DNA from: Dactylosporangium fulvum
GTDB taxonomy: Bacteria > Actinomycetota > Actinomycetes > Mycobacteriales > Micromonosporaceae
Length of the DNA: 64,000 nt
Direction: 5' to 3'
NCBI RefSeq assembly: GCF_025137375.1
Contig: NZ_CP073720.1
Coordinates: 2,380,501-2,444,500 of the forward strand
Shown here: positions 61,775 through 64,000 of the stretch, piece after piece
How positions within the stretch are numbered: position 1 is the stretch's first letter
How the letters are laid out: every line of letters begins with the position of its first letter
Made by a program: the position numbers and the translations under genes
Notes under the pieces: generated by a model
Databases searched by the model: none
The model's input: the letters and a program-made list of their open reading frames with translations, nothing else
What the model was told of the DNA's origin: nothing

Positions 61775-62249
61775 CAAGATCGACGCCATGACCTCGCCAC
61801 GGCCACCGTAACAACGCCACACCTACTATGTGATCGCTGGCGACACTCCGGTACTTGTACACAACTGCAATGGCAGCACGAATAGCCATAACGCCGATAT
61901 CCCAGTGCATCCGGATATCAACAAGTTCAATGTTCGCGCTGGAGAACTGGTCAACAATAGATTCGAGACTCATCCGCTCAATCCTCACCAGATGAATGGC
62001 GGCGACGTTGTCGGGCATGGTGGTGTGAGGAATCTTTCAAACGATGATCTGATTAGGCCCGGTGGGCCGCAAGGAAACGATCCAATTCGTGGGGCACGTG
62101 ACTGGGCGCCAGGAGACTGTAGCTGCTATCCTGCATCCCGGATCTATATTACTGGCGGTCACCACCGGACTGCCGAAATTGCGAGAAGGGTAATGGCCGG
62201 AGATATGAGTCCGGATCGGCTAATTGAATTTGTGATATCCCCGCCGTGA
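61775..62249 (+). pseudogene. orphan RHS toxin tip with remnant HINT end
   Basis: Begins in the last HINT block (HDLATATVT, then HTYYVIAGDTPVLVHN after a 2-base shortfall that breaks the frame near 61815), homologous to 53040-53140 of the intact RHS gene. From GTG 61830 about 139 residues are open. The tip (NGSTNSHNADIPVHPDINKF, DWAPGDCSCYPASRIYITGGHHRTAEIARRV, LIEFVIS) is unlike the deaminase; GGHHRTAEIARR resembles the GHHR motif of ParB/sulfiredoxin-like nuclease toxins. No own start or secretion part: a displaced cassette. Confidence 0.7.
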
Positions 62250-62647
62250 TGACGTCGATGAAGATCGTCATGGGTGGTGAGCAGCGGTTTGTCGCCGTGG
62301 TGTTCCGCGGCGACGCCGCCGCCTCTGAACGGCTGTGGGTCTGCGTCAGGGGAGGCCACGCACCTGCTCATAGCAGCTGGTCGGGCTGTTGGAGTGGCAC
62401 GAAAGCTATAACGGGGCCGGACCTTCAACAGTTCCTCGAAAGACTCGACGAAAAAGTGACGCAGGGCGGCCGTTCGGGGCCGTTTGGCCCCTACCTGGAT
62501 GAGCACTACTTCTTCGACGGTTGGGATTCGTGGGGCAGTGGCATCCCGTCGCCACTGGCGAGTTCTGTGCCTGACGAGATCCTGGCGAATGCTGGGCTTG
62601 CATTGTCTATTGCGGAACTCGTCAGTGGTGTCTTCGGGGCCGAGTGA
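62246..62647 (+). CDS. candidate immunity protein for the orphan tip
   Basis: 133 residues from GTG 62246 (ATG 62249 next), overlapping the toxin stop, so the pair is translationally coupled as toxin-immunity pairs are. MKIVMGGEQRFVAVVFRGDAAASERLWVCVRGG, then LQQFLERLDEKV and HYFFDGWDSWGSGIPSPLASSVPDEILANAGLALSIAELV. No recognised family. Function is inferred only from position. Moderate G+C, lower than the core genome. Confidence 0.65.
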   Translation: MMTSMKIVMGGEQRFVAVVFRGDAAASERLWVCVRGGHAPAHSSWSGCWSGTKAITGPDLQQFLERLDEKVTQGGRSGPFGPYLDEHYFFDGWDSWGSGIPSPLASSVPDEILANAGLALSIAELVSGVFGAE

Positions 62648-62743
62648 ATTCAATCGCGGCGGGAGCCGTGAGCGAATTCGGCGTGTTGGCGTTACAACTC
62701 TGTGCATCGGGGTGCGCCGTCGGGCGCGCTCGTGCGCGTGGGT

Positions 62744-63071
62744 TGCCGTCATCGTTGCCGTCAAGTACGTGCATAGTATGTAGACAAATCGATGTAACTT
62801 TCCAGTGTGGACCCAGGTGACCTTCGTGCCTGGTCGCCATCATTGGCTGAGACTGGTTGAGGTAGACGGTGCCGTGCCGCGTCAGCGGTGCGGCGGCGAT
62901 CGCCGGTAGCCACCCGGTGGCCTGACCGCCCAGGCGATCGTCACGGCCTCTGGCGTTGCGGGCTTGATTGGCTGCCGACATCGGGCGACTTGTTGCGTGG
63001 GCGCGTGCGCGCGGGCCGGAACGGCGTAGCGCGTGCGCGTGCGTCCGGCGTAGCCGGGCGCTCTTGATACC
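62744..63071. repeat. element-end repeat, right (diverged) copy
   Basis: TGCCGTCA at 62744-62751 and 62756-62763, then similar spacing of shared words GATCGTCACGGCCT (62937-62950), GTTGCGTGGG then GCGTGCGCGCGGGCC (to 63017), ending in the 46-bp block 63026-63071 identical to 54631-54676. No gene follows it before secA2. With the RHS fragment below it makes up most of the gene-free 62648-63435. Confidence 0.7.
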
Positions 63072-63309
63072 CGTGCAGCGTTTTGGACCAGGCTGGTCAG
63101 GGGCGCTGGTTGTCGGGCCAGTGGATGTCGCCGTGGAAGTCGGGTCCGGCCCCACCAACTCGGGCTGGACCGTTCGACTGATCACCGGCACGTGCGGTCC
63201 GAAGTCGGCATGCGGCGGCGGGGACAACGGCATCACACCGTGATACGCAGCTGTGGTGGACCGGGGCGAGTGCGGCGGCGCAGACGACCGGCCGGTGAGG
63301 TTCTGGGCG

Positions 63310-63358
63310 CCGGGGCGAACTCGCGGTATGTGTGGACCGACCTGCACACCGACATCGT
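63310..63358 (+). repeat. exact 49-bp fragment of RHS coding sequence
   Basis: Identical to 51505-51553 inside the RHS gene (encoding NSRYVWTDLHTDIV) with a few further matches on both sides. It lies outside any long frame and is a remnant of another RHS copy or of recombination. Confidence 0.85.
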
Positions 63359-63435
63359 GGGGCCTGCACCAACTTCCGGTGCCCGGACACGGAGCGGGGC
63401 CTTCGCGGCCCGGCCCCGGTCACGCTCACGGGCCG

Positions 63436-64000
63436 TCAGCCCTTCTTGACGCCCTTGCCGCTGCGGAACAGCTTCACCATGCCGGCGAAGAACCGCTCCA
63501 TCTCCGAGCCGAACGGGTTGTCGCTCACCACATAGGTCCACGTGGCGCTCGGGCGGATCAGGCCGGCGTCCTCCGGGGTCCAGTCCGGCGAGAACTCCTC
63601 GATCGCCTCGAACTCCGCGACAGTACGGTCGTCGATCTCGGCGAGCAGGCCCCGGAACGCCGGGATCGCCTCGCGGTGGAACTCGTCAAGCGGGTCCTGC
63701 GAGCCGAGCACTCGCAGGTGGATGCCCTCGCGCAGCTCGCTCATGTCGGCCAGGTGCTCCGACCACGCGTTGTCGGCGTGGTACAGCGCGATCATCCGGG
63801 CCACGCGAAGCACGGCCTCCTCGCCGAACTCCTCGGCCAGCTCGTTGTAGCGGTCCGGGGACCGCTCGGCCAGGAGTTCGCCGGCGGCGTCGGTCGTGAG
63901 CAGTTCCTCGCGCCGCTTGCCGTGCAGCTGCCGGTGCTGGTCGAGCAGGTAGTTGTACCGCCAGGTGTTGCGGTGGATCTCCAGGTTGACGGCCTCGGCG
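63436..64000 (-). CDS. secA2: SecA2-like preprotein translocase ATPase, C-terminal part
   Basis: About 187 C-terminal residues; the gene continues beyond the right edge. Helical-scaffold motif YHADNAWSEHLADMSELREGIHLRVLGSQDPLDEFHREAIPAFRGLLAEI is that of SecA, and the REGIHLRxLGxQ(D/N)PLDEFHR form is closest to the accessory SecA2 of mycobacteria and relatives. It ends GKGVKKG without the Cys-rich zinc tail of housekeeping SecA. The motor domains are out of view, so SecA2 versus SecA1 rests on the C-terminus only. Confidence 0.8.
   Translation of the reverse strand, partial: AEAVNLEIHRNTWRYNYLLDQHRQLHGKRREELLTTDAAGELLAERSPDRYNELAEEFGEEAVLRVARMIALYHADNAWSEHLADMSELREGIHLRVLGSQDPLDEFHREAIPAFRGLLAEIDDRTVAEFEAIEEFSPDWTPEDAGLIRPSATWTYVVSDNPFGSEMERFFAGMVKLFRSGKGVKKG

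Larger units (their letters stand above)
54389..61775. mobile_element. compact actinomycete integrative and conjugative element (AICE-like)
   Basis: Module order GntR (reverse), SCO3933-like, FtsK-type transfer protein, RepSA-type initiator, Xis, tyrosine integrase, small zinc protein (reverse), XRE-TPR regulator, in about 7.4 kb: the pSAM2-like plan. Ends are set from TGnYGTCA direct repeats at 54391-54410 and 61696-61727 and from the reappearance of RHS sequence at about 61775; exact att cores are not resolved. No tRNA is visible at either end. No accessory cargo beyond the core modules. Confidence 0.8.

Noticed and set aside
62968-63243. 91-codon plus-strand frame in the right element-end repeat
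   Set aside because: Part of it (ACACVRRSRALLIPV) also occurs in the left copy, but both follow from the repeated DNA and are not in a conserved gene context.

Overview
The window is a very G+C-rich actinobacterial chromosome segment. Uniformly GC-biased third codon positions, frequent GTG/TTG starts, small actinobacterial families (DUF6343-like, SCO3933-like) and an actinomycete-type integrative element all fit. The large secreted RHS protein with LamG insertions and the intergenic GATC..GGAAACTTC palindromes suggest Micromonosporaceae (Actinoplanes, Micromonospora or Dactylosporangium type); the genus is a guess.

Layout. 0-3 kb: the end of an ABC exporter, a TM2 protein, a small zinc-ribbon protein, then about 1.6 kb without genes made of degenerate tandem repeats and palindromes. 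3.1-8.6 kb: a minus-strand aceB-glcD-glcE-glcF operon that takes glycolate to glyoxylate to malate. 8.7-30.7 kb: mostly housekeeping or accessory single genes: membrane FKBP isomerase, pyruvate-oxidase-like TPP enzyme, acetyltransferases, SDR, gluconokinase, luciferase-like monooxygenase, SGNH hydrolase, amidase, LysR gene divergent from a glutamine-amidotransferase-like gene, a two-component system followed by a His/Asp-repeat exported protein, a MarR/MFS efflux pair and a membrane AAA+ ATPase. 31-41 kb: a tightly overlapped ten-gene purine catabolism operon (uraD, uraH, uricase, three xanthine dehydrogenase subunits, 8-oxoguanine-deaminase-like amidohydrolase, DUF6986 aldolase-like protein, allantoinase, allantoicase). 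Its end product, ureidoglycolate, yields glyoxylate, which the malate synthase at 7-8.6 kb could assimilate; no ureidoglycolate lyase is seen here.

42.8-63.4 kb is the accessory region. A giant RHS/YD-repeat polymorphic toxin (main frame 3143 residues) carries three LamG-like domains, an RHS core, a HINT domain and a C-terminal tip that matches the DddA/SCP1.201-type DNA cytosine deaminases (HxE and CxxC motifs). Its 5' part is split by two frame changes. A SUKH-like candidate immunity gene lies convergently behind it. Next comes a compact 7.4-kb actinomycete integrative element (GntR, SCO3933-like, FtsK-type transfer protein, RepSA-type initiator, Xis, tyrosine integrase, small zinc protein, XRE-TPR regulator). 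Beyond it lie an orphan RHS toxin tip with a translationally coupled candidate immunity gene, a second degenerate copy of the element-end repeat, and a 49-bp exact copy of RHS coding sequence. I read this as an RHS toxin-cassette array invaded, perhaps repeatedly, by related integrative elements. The window closes in the C-terminal part of a SecA2-like ATPase. I recognise no tRNA, rRNA or CRISPR array.
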